64,000 nucleotides of DNA from Chryseobacterium mulctrae (GTDB lineage Bacteria; Bacteroidota; Bacteroidia; Flavobacteriales; Weeksellaceae). The DNA is taken from assembly GCF_006175945.1 (NCBI RefSeq), contig NZ_VAJL01000001.1, forward strand, positions 682,001 to 746,000, in the 5' to 3' direction. Below are positions 9,474-16,283 of the stretch, in pieces. The notes under the pieces are model-generated. The model saw only the letters and a program-made list of their open reading frames with translations. It was not told the DNA's origin and made no database searches. A program made the translations under genes and the position numbers. How positions within the stretch are numbered: the stretch's first letter is position 1; each line of letters starts with the position of its first letter.

Positions 9474-9845
9474 ATGAAGAAAATAAAATTCTTTCTCATC
9501 GGGCTTATTCCCGGACTTATCATCGTATTTTTTGTACTTAATGCTAAAGGCGCAAGCTGTAGCGGTTATTTACCAAACAGCCGTGTCATTGCAGAAACCC
9601 TTTCAAAAGACTTCCAATATTCTGAAAACTTCAAAAATGAAATGAAAGCTTTAAAAGTTGACGAAAAGTTTTTAAAAGATAGTATTATTACCTTAGGAAA
9701 AATAGATTTTGAAAGAAGTCACGCTCAGAAAAAACCTTGCCCGGATTATGTGATTACTTATCCTGAGAAAAATCCCGTGTACGAAATTACTTTCGAAAAG
9801 TGTGAGGAAAAAGCAGTTCTTAATTCTTTGAAAAAGCTTAAATAA
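9474..9845 (+). CDS. small membrane-anchored or secreted hypothetical protein
   Basis: The 123-residue protein starts with MKKIKFFLIGLIPGLIIVFF, a single hydrophobic segment that could be an anchor or signal peptide, followed by GASCSGY. The remainder is soluble, charged and holds three further or paired cysteines (PCPDY, EKCEE), suggesting an oxidised periplasmic domain. I do not recognise a family. It lies between ald and the two-component pair, with an inverted repeat after it, so it is probably a separate transcription unit. Confidence 0.6.
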   Translation: MKKIKFFLIGLIPGLIIVFFVLNAKGASCSGYLPNSRVIAETLSKDFQYSENFKNEMKALKVDEKFLKDSIITLGKIDFERSHAQKKPCPDYVITYPEKNPVYEITFEKCEEKAVLNSLKKLK

Positions 9846-9856
9846 AATATTTTTTA

Positions 9857-9904
9857 GCCACGAATGCACAAATTCTTATTGATAATTATTCGTGCATTCG
9901 TGGC
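9857..9904. repeat. REP-like inverted repeat (GCCACGAATGCAC)
   Basis: Arms GCCACGAATGCAC (9857-9869) and GTGCATTCGTGGC (9892-9904) are perfectly complementary over 13 bases with a 22-base AT-rich spacer. No T run follows directly, so it looks like a dispersed palindromic element rather than a terminator, although it could still stop transcription from 9474-9845. Confidence 0.7.
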
Positions 9905-9931
9905 AAATAAAATCTAAATATTTCTCTAAAA

Positions 9932-10702
9932 ATGGATGGCAATTACTACATGATTCATGATTATCTGATCTTCTTTGGAGTTTTTGCTATTTTCTTTTTT
10001 CTTACGGTGAGTATTTATCTTTTCAGTCAAAATCAGCGATTAAAAAAGAGAAACGTAAAACTTTCTGAAAGCAATAAACTCATTGAGCATAAACTGAATG
10101 AGTTTCAGCTGGAACATATAGGAACCAAGCTTAATCCACATTTATTTAAAAATATTCTCAATTCTGTACAGTCGCATGCTTACCAAACGTATATGTCGCT
10201 TGACAAACTTGCCAATGTTCTCGACTATATTCTGTACGAAAGCAACAACAAATTTGTAAGTCCAAAAGAAGAATTAAGTTTTGCTTTAAGCCTTATTGAA
10301 ATTAATAAAATTAAGATCAATCCGCTTTTTGATTTTAGAATTAAATCTAAAATTGACAAATCTGATGCTGTTTTTGAAGAAAAAATATTTGCCCCGCTGC
10401 TTTCTGTTGACTTAATTGAAAATGCTTTTAAACATACTGATTTTCTGGCTTCAGATTCTTTTATTTCCATTGTATTGGAACTTGAAGGCGGCATTTTTTC
10501 TATGAAAGTGAGTAACAAAGCTTCGCTTAAAAATGTACTGCACAAAGATCACAGTGGTTTTGGAAGTCAGTCTTTAGATCAAAGATTAAAAATGATCTAT
10601 ACCAATTTTTATTCACTTCAAAAAAGTTCAAAAAACGGTATCTTCACCGCAGAATTAACAATCAATTTAGGAGAATTCTATGATAAAATGCGTTATTCTT
10701 GA
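9932..10702 (+). CDS. LytS/YpdA-type sensor histidine kinase
   Basis: The 256-residue protein has one N-terminal membrane segment (about residues 11-32), a short coiled linker and a His_kinase domain of the LytS type around His70 (KLNPHLFKNILNSV). An ATPase domain follows, with N-box LIENAFKH and G-box GFGSQSLDQRL. There is no extracellular sensor domain. Such kinases phosphorylate a LytTR response regulator. The downstream regulator starts inside this gene (23-base overlap), so the two are translationally coupled. The signal sensed cannot be inferred. Confidence 0.9.
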   Translation: MDGNYYMIHDYLIFFGVFAIFFFLTVSIYLFSQNQRLKKRNVKLSESNKLIEHKLNEFQLEHIGTKLNPHLFKNILNSVQSHAYQTYMSLDKLANVLDYILYESNNKFVSPKEELSFALSLIEINKIKINPLFDFRIKSKIDKSDAVFEEKIFAPLLSVDLIENAFKHTDFLASDSFISIVLELEGGIFSMKVSNKASLKNVLHKDHSGFGSQSLDQRLKMIYTNFYSLQKSSKNGIFTAELTINLGEFYDKMRYS

Positions 10703-11390
10703 TGATGAATTGTTGGCGATAAGCTACCTGAAACTTTTATGCGAACAGATTGAAAATGTAGAAGTTGTAAAAGCTTTCAACGATCCTAAAATTTTCCTCA
10801 ACGAAATAAAAAATATAGACTGCAATCTCTGTATCTTAGATATAGAAATGCCGGGAATGACCGGTCTGCAGGTTGCTGAATTGATTTCCGATTCAAAAAA
10901 AATCATTTTTACAACGGCTTACAAAGAATATGCTGCAGAAGCTTTTGATCTGAATGTGGTAGATTATGTAAGAAAACCGATCAAAAAAGAAAGACTGATT
11001 CAGGCGTTTGAAAAAGCAGCAGATCTTTTAAACAACAGTCAGAAAAAAGAGTTCATCGAATGGAATACCAACATTGGTAAATCCACGATTTTCACTGAAC
11101 AGATTGCCTATATTAAAACCTCTGAAATCGACAGTCGTGATAAAGACATTATTCTGAAAGACGGAACGACGATTGTTCTGAAAAATCTCAATTTCAAATC
11201 TCTTCTGGAAATGCTTCCTTCAAAAGATTTTGCACAGGTAAATAAGAAAGAAATTATTGCTTTATCATCTGTAAAAGTTTTGTCAACCAACGAAATAATC
11301 ACAACGATTTCCAATGAATCTGACCAGTTTTTAAAACTTCAGATTGGTGATACTTATAAAAATTCTTTAATGGAAATGTTCGGAAAGTAG
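10680..11390 (+). CDS. LytTR-family response regulator
   Basis: The 236-residue protein has a receiver domain (residues 1-120) with acidic pocket Asp8/Asp9, phospho-acceptor Asp54 (CILDIEMPG), Thr/Ser switch at FTTAY and Lys99 (RKP). A C-terminal LytTR DNA-binding domain follows (IAYIKTSEIDSRDKDIILKD ... FAQVNKKEIIALSSV). LytTR regulators bind direct repeats upstream of target promoters. It overlaps and is presumably phosphorylated by the preceding kinase. The next gene (11501) is secreted and could be a target, but only position supports this. Confidence 0.93.
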   Translation: MIKCVILDDELLAISYLKLLCEQIENVEVVKAFNDPKIFLNEIKNIDCNLCILDIEMPGMTGLQVAELISDSKKIIFTTAYKEYAAEAFDLNVVDYVRKPIKKERLIQAFEKAADLLNNSQKKEFIEWNTNIGKSTIFTEQIAYIKTSEIDSRDKDIILKDGTTIVLKNLNFKSLLEMLPSKDFAQVNKKEIIALSSVKVLSTNEIITTISNESDQFLKLQIGDTYKNSLMEMFGK

Positions 11391-11470
11391 AGATATTTCA
11401 AACCTTTTTATTTTCACTGCAAAATCTCACCGCTTTATTACATCGATCCTAAAAAAGCATTTAGTCAGGC

Positions 11471-11478
11471 TAATTTTG
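11471..11478 (+). promoter_or_regulatory. -7 element before the 11501 gene
   Basis: TAATTTTG matches TAnnTTTG, 22 bases before the ATG at 11501. Confidence 0.5.
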
Positions 11479-11500
11479 TGCTTTGATTAAATGATTTATC

Positions 11501-11890
11501 ATGAAAAAACTTTTTTACGGATGTGGAATTCTCATCTCCGGTCTTTATTTTTCTCAGGAGAAAGATTCAAAATTAAATGTTTCTTTTTTCGACGGAATTG
11601 CAGTTGCAGGATATGTTGATCACGGCGCTTTTCTAAACTTTACTGGTCCAAACATAAATTTCACACATAAAAACACCAAACTGATGATAGGAATGCTTCC
11701 TTCTCTGAGAATAAAACAAGATCAGTCTTCCGGAACCAAAAACAGTACAATAATGCCGACTTTAGGAATTGGTTTTGCGGTAATCTATAAAAAAATTGTA
11801 TTACAAATCCCTTTCTATTACAATACCAAAACTTCAACTGATAACGGAAGCTGGAAACCAGGCATCGGACTAGGATACAAATTCAAATAA
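11501..11890 (+). CDS. small secreted beta-rich hypothetical protein
   Basis: The 129-residue protein has a signal peptide (MKKLFYGCGILISGLYFSQ). The mature part alternates hydrophobic and polar residues with frequent G, N and aromatic residues and ends in GLGYKFK, the pattern of a small outer membrane beta-barrel. No family was recognised. It has its own -7 element and an intrinsic terminator (11933-11968), so it is a single-gene unit beside the LytTR system. Confidence 0.6.
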   Translation: MKKLFYGCGILISGLYFSQEKDSKLNVSFFDGIAVAGYVDHGAFLNFTGPNINFTHKNTKLMIGMLPSLRIKQDQSSGTKNSTIMPTLGIGFAVIYKKIVLQIPFYYNTKTSTDNGSWKPGIGLGYKFK

Positions 11891-11932
11891 GTAAATTATT
11901 TTGAGTTTAAAATTGTAAAAAATCTTAAATTG

Positions 11933-11968
11933 CAAATCCCTTTTATTGTCTAAAAGGGATTTGTTTTT
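11933..11968 (+). terminator. intrinsic terminator after the 11501 gene
   Basis: Perfect 13-bp stem CAAATCCCTTTTA (11933-11945) with TAAAAGGGATTTG (11951-11963), 5-base loop, then TTTTT. It insulates the beta-lactamase gene that starts at 11981. Confidence 0.9.
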
Positions 11969-11980
11969 AACCAAAATATT

Positions 11981-12853
11981 ATGAAAAAAACAGCACTCCT
12001 TTTTCTATTGATTTCAGCATTTACTTTTGCTCAGAAATCTGTTTTAGCACACAAGGTTGATTCAATTGTTAAAGATAAAAAAGCGACTGTCGGAGTTTCT
12101 GTTTTAGGTTTTGAAGATGGTTTTAAATACAATAAAAATGCAACTACAAAACTTCCAATGCTTAGTGTTTTTAAGTTTCATATTGCAGCTGCAGTTCTCG
12201 ATTTAGTAGATAAGGGAAAACTTTCATTAGACCAGAAAATTTTAATTAAAAAAAGCGATTTGCTTGAAAATACATGGTCGCCGATTCGGGAAAAATACCC
12301 TAACGGAAATATGGAACTTCCTTTAAGTGAAATCATTAATTATACCGTTGCATGGAGTGATAACAATGGTTGTGATGTATTATTAAGATTGATCGGAGGT
12401 ACGCAAGTTGTTCAAAAATTCATGGATTCTAAAGGAGTGAAAGATTTCCAGATTAAACATAATGAAGAGCAAATGCACAAAGGAGCAAAATATTTGTATG
12501 AAAATTATACCACAACCAATTCTTTGAGCCAGCTTTATAAAAAATTCTACGATGGTAAAATTTTGTCTGAAAAATCTACAAAGTTTTTATACGACATCAT
12601 GCTGAATACCTCTACCGGAGGAAATAAATTAAAAGAACAGCTACCTAAACAATCTATAGCCCACAAAACGGGTTCTTCAGGGAAAGATGGAGACTTAACT
12701 ATCGCTGAAAATGACTCTGGAATTGTTACCTTACCAAATGGCAAGCATTATGCAATAGTAGTATTTATTAGCAATTCTACCGAAACAGATGACGTGAATT
12801 GTAAGATGATTTCAGACATTTCAAAAGCAGTTTGGGATCATTTTAATAAGTAA
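11981..12853 (+). CDS. bla: class A beta-lactamase (subclass A2, CIA/CGA-like)
   Basis: The 290-residue protein has a signal peptide cleaved near FAQ (residue 18) and all class A motifs: Ser62-x-x-Lys65 (SVFK), Ser126-Asp127-Asn128 (SDN), the omega-loop Glu in NEEQMH (about 162) and Lys229-Thr-Gly (KTG). The omega loop with E-x-Q-M-H and the long insert following it resemble the PER/VEB/CGA/CIA branch (subclass A2) found on Chryseobacterium chromosomes. It hydrolyses beta-lactams in the periplasm. No ampR-like regulator or mobile element flanks it, so it looks intrinsic. The substrate range cannot be read from sequence alone. Confidence 0.92.
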   Translation: MKKTALLFLLISAFTFAQKSVLAHKVDSIVKDKKATVGVSVLGFEDGFKYNKNATTKLPMLSVFKFHIAAAVLDLVDKGKLSLDQKILIKKSDLLENTWSPIREKYPNGNMELPLSEIINYTVAWSDNNGCDVLLRLIGGTQVVQKFMDSKGVKDFQIKHNEEQMHKGAKYLYENYTTTNSLSQLYKKFYDGKILSEKSTKFLYDIMLNTSTGGNKLKEQLPKQSIAHKTGSSGKDGDLTIAENDSGIVTLPNGKHYAIVVFISNSTETDDVNCKMISDISKAVWDHFNK

Positions 12854-12883
12854 AATTTAAAGCTTAATTTTAAAACCATTAAA

Positions 12884-13300
12884 ATGAAAAAAATAATTTT
12901 AACAATAGCAGTATTCAGTTGTGCATTTTTCTTTGCTCAGAAAAGTGAAAATTACATTGAAATAGGCTACAACAGCATTTGTTGCGGAACGCCTTCAAGC
13001 GCTCCCGTAATGAATTACATTAACAGTTTTCAAGGTAAAAAAAACACGCTGGAGATATACCGACAGTCACGTTTGGGAAGAGAAGGTGAATATAAATTGT
13101 TCATCGGAATTGATGCACTCTCAAAAAGCAAAAAAGCAAAGTTTATAAAAGGACTTGAAGCGACGATAAATTCTCAGAATAAATCCCGAAATGAAAACAG
13201 TGACGGAATTGTAGATTTTAACAGTCGGACAATAATTAAAAAGGAAAAACTAAGTACATTAAATAATCTAACTATATATAAAAAAGAAAATTTAAAATGA
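12884..13300 (+). CDS. secreted hypothetical protein
   Basis: The 138-residue protein starts with a signal peptide (MKKIILTIAVFSCAFFFAQ). The mature part contains a CC pair (NSICCGTPSS) and is otherwise basic and polar; no family was recognised. It follows bla by 30 bases and its stop overlaps the start of the 3-hydroxyacyl-CoA dehydrogenase gene by 4 bases (ATGA), so co-transcription is likely although the functions appear unrelated. Confidence 0.65.
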   Translation: MKKIILTIAVFSCAFFFAQKSENYIEIGYNSICCGTPSSAPVMNYINSFQGKKNTLEIYRQSRLGREGEYKLFIGIDALSKSKKAKFIKGLEATINSQNKSRNENSDGIVDFNSRTIIKKEKLSTLNNLTIYKKENLK

Positions 13301-14190
13301 TCAAAAACATTGTCGTTATCGGAGCGGGAACCATGGGAAATGGTATTGCACATACATTCGCACAAAGCGGTTTTAGTGTAAATTTAGTAGACGTTTCTCA
13401 GGAAGCTTTAGACAAAGGATTGAAAACTATTACTACAAACCTTAACAGAATCATTGCAAAGGGAAACCTTACAGAAGAACAAAAAGCAGAAACTTTAGGA
13501 AACATCACCACTTTCACTCAGCTAAAAGATGCGGTAACCAACGCAGATTTGGTAGTGGAAGCTGCAACTGAAAATCAGGATTTAAAGCTAAAGATTTTCG
13601 CTCAGATGGATGAGTTTGCTCCGGAAAACTGCATTTTATCTACCAATACTTCATCTATTTCTATTACTAAAATTGCTGCAGCTACCAAAAGAGCAGACAA
13701 AGTAATCGGAATGCACTTTATGAACCCGGTTCCAATTATGAAACTGGTAGAAATCATCAAAGGCTACTCTACTTCAAAAGAAACTTTTGACTCTATTTAC
13801 GAAATGAGCAAAACGTTAGGAAAAGTTCCTGTAGAAGTAAATGATTACCCTGGTTTTGTTGCCAACAGAATTTTGATGCCGATGATTAACGAATCTATCG
13901 AAACTTTATACAACGGTGTTGCAGGAGTTGAAGAAATTGACACTGTAATGAAATTAGGGATGGCTCATCCAATGGGACCACTTCAGTTGGCAGATTTTAT
14001 CGGTCTTGATGTTTGTCTGGCAATCTTAAACGTAATGTACGATGGTTTCAAAAATCCTAAATATGCACCAAACCCATTATTGGTAAACATGGTAACGGCA
14101 GGAAAATTAGGAGTAAAATCAGGAGAAGGTTTCTATGATTATTCTGAAAGTAAAAAAGCGGAGAAAGTAGCAAAAATGTTTGCAAAATAA
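13297..14190 (+). CDS. 3-hydroxybutyryl-CoA dehydrogenase
   Basis: The 297-residue protein has an N-terminal NAD-binding domain (VVIGAGTMGNGIAHTFAQSG) with the acceptor acidic residue in VDVS, the catalytic His in GMHFMNPVPIMKLVEI, and the C-terminal domain (DYPGFVANRILMPMINES, LGMAHPMGPLQLADFIGLD). It oxidises (S)-3-hydroxyacyl-CoA to the 3-keto form in short-chain fatty acid or butyrate metabolism. The length is that of the monofunctional Hbd/PaaH type. No thiolase or enoyl-CoA hydratase is adjacent, so the pathway is unspecified. Confidence 0.93.
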   Translation: MIKNIVVIGAGTMGNGIAHTFAQSGFSVNLVDVSQEALDKGLKTITTNLNRIIAKGNLTEEQKAETLGNITTFTQLKDAVTNADLVVEAATENQDLKLKIFAQMDEFAPENCILSTNTSSISITKIAAATKRADKVIGMHFMNPVPIMKLVEIIKGYSTSKETFDSIYEMSKTLGKVPVEVNDYPGFVANRILMPMINESIETLYNGVAGVEEIDTVMKLGMAHPMGPLQLADFIGLDVCLAILNVMYDGFKNPKYAPNPLLVNMVTAGKLGVKSGEGFYDYSESKKAEKVAKMFAK

Positions 14191-14313
14191 TAACGCAAAC
14201 AGTCCATCGTTAGTAGTAATTTTTCTTTTATTATGAATATATTGATTGAAGATTTATAAACTGACTTTAACAAAAAATTAAATATCAAAGAGAACAAATA
14301 CCAATAATTTTAT

Positions 14314-14321
14314 TATCTTTG
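14314..14321 (+). promoter_or_regulatory. -7 element before the acidic small protein gene
   Basis: TATCTTTG, 24 bases before the ATG at 14346. Confidence 0.6.
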
Positions 14322-14345
14322 ATTCAAAGTTAAAACATTAAAAAA

Positions 14346-14585
14346 ATGAAATTACCAAAGTTTTTATTAGCAGATAATTCGGAATTTCCTGAAGATTTAT
14401 TCGTAGTACATACAGAATATCCAAGATTCATCTTAAACGTTGAAGAGGAAGAAGTAGAATGGCTTGATGATTTGGAAGGTGACGATGAAGAAACTATGGC
14501 AGACGAGGCTACTAAAGTAGTTGAAGCAGCGTTCAAATGGTGCGACGAAGAGTTGGCTAAGTACGACGAAGAAGAGGAAGATTAA
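14346..14585 (+). CDS. small highly acidic conserved-type protein
   Basis: The 79-residue protein is strongly acidic (runs EEEEVEW, EGDDEE and a DEEEED tail) with a hydrophobic N-terminal segment of sheet-like pattern (FVVHTEYPRFIL). There is no signal peptide, so it is cytoplasmic. It has its own promoter element and a bidirectional terminator, and its codon use resembles its neighbours, so it is a real gene. I recall similar short acidic proteins in Flavobacteriia but no assigned function. Confidence 0.75.
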   Translation: MKLPKFLLADNSEFPEDLFVVHTEYPRFILNVEEEEVEWLDDLEGDDEETMADEATKVVEAAFKWCDEELAKYDEEEED

Positions 14586-14600
14586 CAAAAACCACTTATA

Positions 14601-14633
14601 AAAAAAGGAACTCAAAATTTGAGTTCCTTTTTT
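14601..14633. terminator. bidirectional terminator
   Basis: Stem GGAACTCAAA/TTTGAGTTCC lies between an A run (14601-14606) and a T run (14628-14633). It serves both the acidic protein gene (+) and the convergent META-domain gene (-). Confidence 0.85.
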
Positions 14634-14637
14634 ATTT

Positions 14638-15048
14638 TTATTCAGATTTGTTGAATTTTAACAGCAACAAATTATCCTGATACAATTCTAAAGTAGTTCC
14701 TGAAACTACATATTTATTAGCTTTATTAAGCATATCCAGGAAGTTTTGCTCAACACTCATATTAGCACAAGCCATTTTTGTAGACCCCATTTGTGAAGCT
14801 TCAAATTTCCCTGATGCTGTTTCCATAGTTATACCACCAAAATATCTGTTACATCCGGCATTTCCGTTAATCTTTGAACCTTCTATTACCAATGTAGGAA
14901 CCTGTCCTTTCACGTTATCCGCTAAAGTCCATTTTGTATTGGCGATTGATGGTTGCGCTTTTCCAACTTTTGATGAAGATGCGTTTTTCATTGTTCCGCA
15001 AGATGCCAAAACAGCAACTGTGCATATACTTAAAAAAAGATTTTTCAT
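14638..15048 (-). CDS. META (HslJ-like) domain lipoprotein
   Basis: The 136-residue protein has a lipoprotein signal with lipobox LASC (Cys17). The mature part is a META/HslJ domain: NTKWTL near the start, GNAGCNRYFGG, then MGSTKMACANMSVEQNFL and a C-terminal LLLLKF strand. In E. coli HslJ contributes to heat-shock and novobiocin tolerance, but the molecular function of the domain is not established. A -7 element lies upstream at 15068-15075. Confidence 0.9.
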   Translation of the reverse strand: MKNLFLSICTVAVLASCGTMKNASSSKVGKAQPSIANTKWTLADNVKGQVPTLVIEGSKINGNAGCNRYFGGITMETASGKFEASQMGSTKMACANMSVEQNFLDMLNKANKYVVSGTTLELYQDNLLLLKFNKSE

Positions 15049-15067
15049 TTTACTTTTTGATTTAATT

Positions 15068-15075
15068 CAAATTTA
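15068..15075 (-). promoter_or_regulatory. -7 element of the META-domain gene
   Basis: TAAATTTG on the minus strand, 19 bases from the ATG at 15048; AT-rich context makes this only moderately secure. Confidence 0.45.
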
Positions 15076-15133
15076 CGGAAATTATTAATACTTTATTTCT
15101 AAAAAACAGATTTATGTTAAATGTATTTTTAAG

Positions 15134-16213
15134 TTATTTAATTTTAATAAAATGTTTTTTAAGATTTTCGGCATCTTCATCTTTCTGAAAATTCATCCCG
15201 ATAAGATTGGCATGTCCCATTTTATATTCTTTATTCGTCAATAGAAAAACTTTTTTTCTCAAACTCTGATCTAAAGTACTCATTCCTAAACTCTTTCGTC
15301 TTCTGTCGATATCTTTCACCAAAGCATTTCCTTTTTCTCCTCTTTTTTCAGGATAAAACCATTGATGTACATAGCAACAATCTGCTTTTTCAAACATTTC
15401 TTCTGCTTTATCATGAGGTCGGTCAGGATTACCTTCATTTTTAAAAATTTGAACTATATCGAAATGCCCACTAGAATAATTCTGGGTTCCGTTGTTTAAA
15501 TCTAAAAGAAAAGCTGCGTTTTCAGGAGTAATCTTTCCTTTGTTTAATGCTTTTATAATTTCGTCTGAAAAATTGACAACTTGCGGACTGTAAAGATTAG
15601 TTGCCAATTGATGCCAAATAATAAAATAAAAATTTTGAAAAAAAACTAGATTGGCGGAGCTTAAACCTAAATCATATTCATTCGGAAATCCTTTTTTCTG
15701 AATCAAACTTAAAAGTTTCGTACTCGCAATGCTGTCATTCTTGGTAATTTCCTTTTTAAATTTTGCATAATTTCCACCGGAAAGTTTTCTGTAATGCTGA
15801 TCAATCATAAATAAAGAATCAAGCTCTTTTCGGTAATTATTATCAAATTTATTTTTACATTTTAGCTTTTTGTATTGTTCAATATTGGGAAAATGAGATG
15901 AAAGAAAGGTTTCTTCAAATTTATATTTCATACAATCTAAAGACTGAAAATGTTTAAAAGCATTTTCGTAATCCTTCTTGTTTAGAAGAACTTTCATATG
16001 ATTATACAAATCATTTGCATGAGGTTCTTTAAAAGTTTTAAACGCCTTCTGATAGTAAAAATTTGCACTGTCTAACTCATTAGTCACAATCTTATCTTCT
16101 GCAGAATTTACGGCTTCATAATAGCTGATTAATTTCTTATTGGTCAGTTCATTATTTTGACAATGAAAAGAGGTGTAAACAAGCAGAAAAACAAGAGCTA
16201 TAAATGATTTCAT
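15134..16213 (-). CDS. secreted hypothetical protein with DUF6624-like region
   Basis: The 359-residue protein has a signal peptide (MKSFIALVFLLVYTSFHC). The first ~110 residues look like a TPR-type helical region (AEDKIVTNELDSANFYYQKA). From about residue 140 it has the DUF6624 pattern: D-x-x-x-R near DQHYRK, KNDSIASTKLLSLIQKKGFP, a hydrophobic segment around FYFIIWHQ, and KGKITPENAAFLLD. That family is known mainly by sequence and its function is unclear. It is followed by an AT-rich gap and preceded by the pheT terminator, so it is transcribed alone. Confidence 0.65.
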   Translation of the reverse strand: MKSFIALVFLLVYTSFHCQNNELTNKKLISYYEAVNSAEDKIVTNELDSANFYYQKAFKTFKEPHANDLYNHMKVLLNKKDYENAFKHFQSLDCMKYKFEETFLSSHFPNIEQYKKLKCKNKFDNNYRKELDSLFMIDQHYRKLSGGNYAKFKKEITKNDSIASTKLLSLIQKKGFPNEYDLGLSSANLVFFQNFYFIIWHQLATNLYSPQVVNFSDEIIKALNKGKITPENAAFLLDLNNGTQNYSSGHFDIVQIFKNEGNPDRPHDKAEEMFEKADCCYVHQWFYPEKRGEKGNALVKDIDRRRKSLGMSTLDQSLRKKVFLLTNKEYKMGHANLIGMNFQKDEDAENLKKHFIKIK

Positions 16214-16235
16214 ATTAATGTAGTATTATCTTTAA

Positions 16236-16263
16236 AATAAAAAAAGCGGACAAATGTCCGCTT
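16236..16263 (-). terminator. intrinsic terminator of pheT
   Basis: Stem AAGCGGACA/TGTCCGCTT (16244-16263) with a 2-base loop; on the minus strand it is followed by a long T run. It lies 20 bases past the pheT stop. Confidence 0.85.
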
Positions 16264-16283
16264 CCAATATATGATATTTTCTT

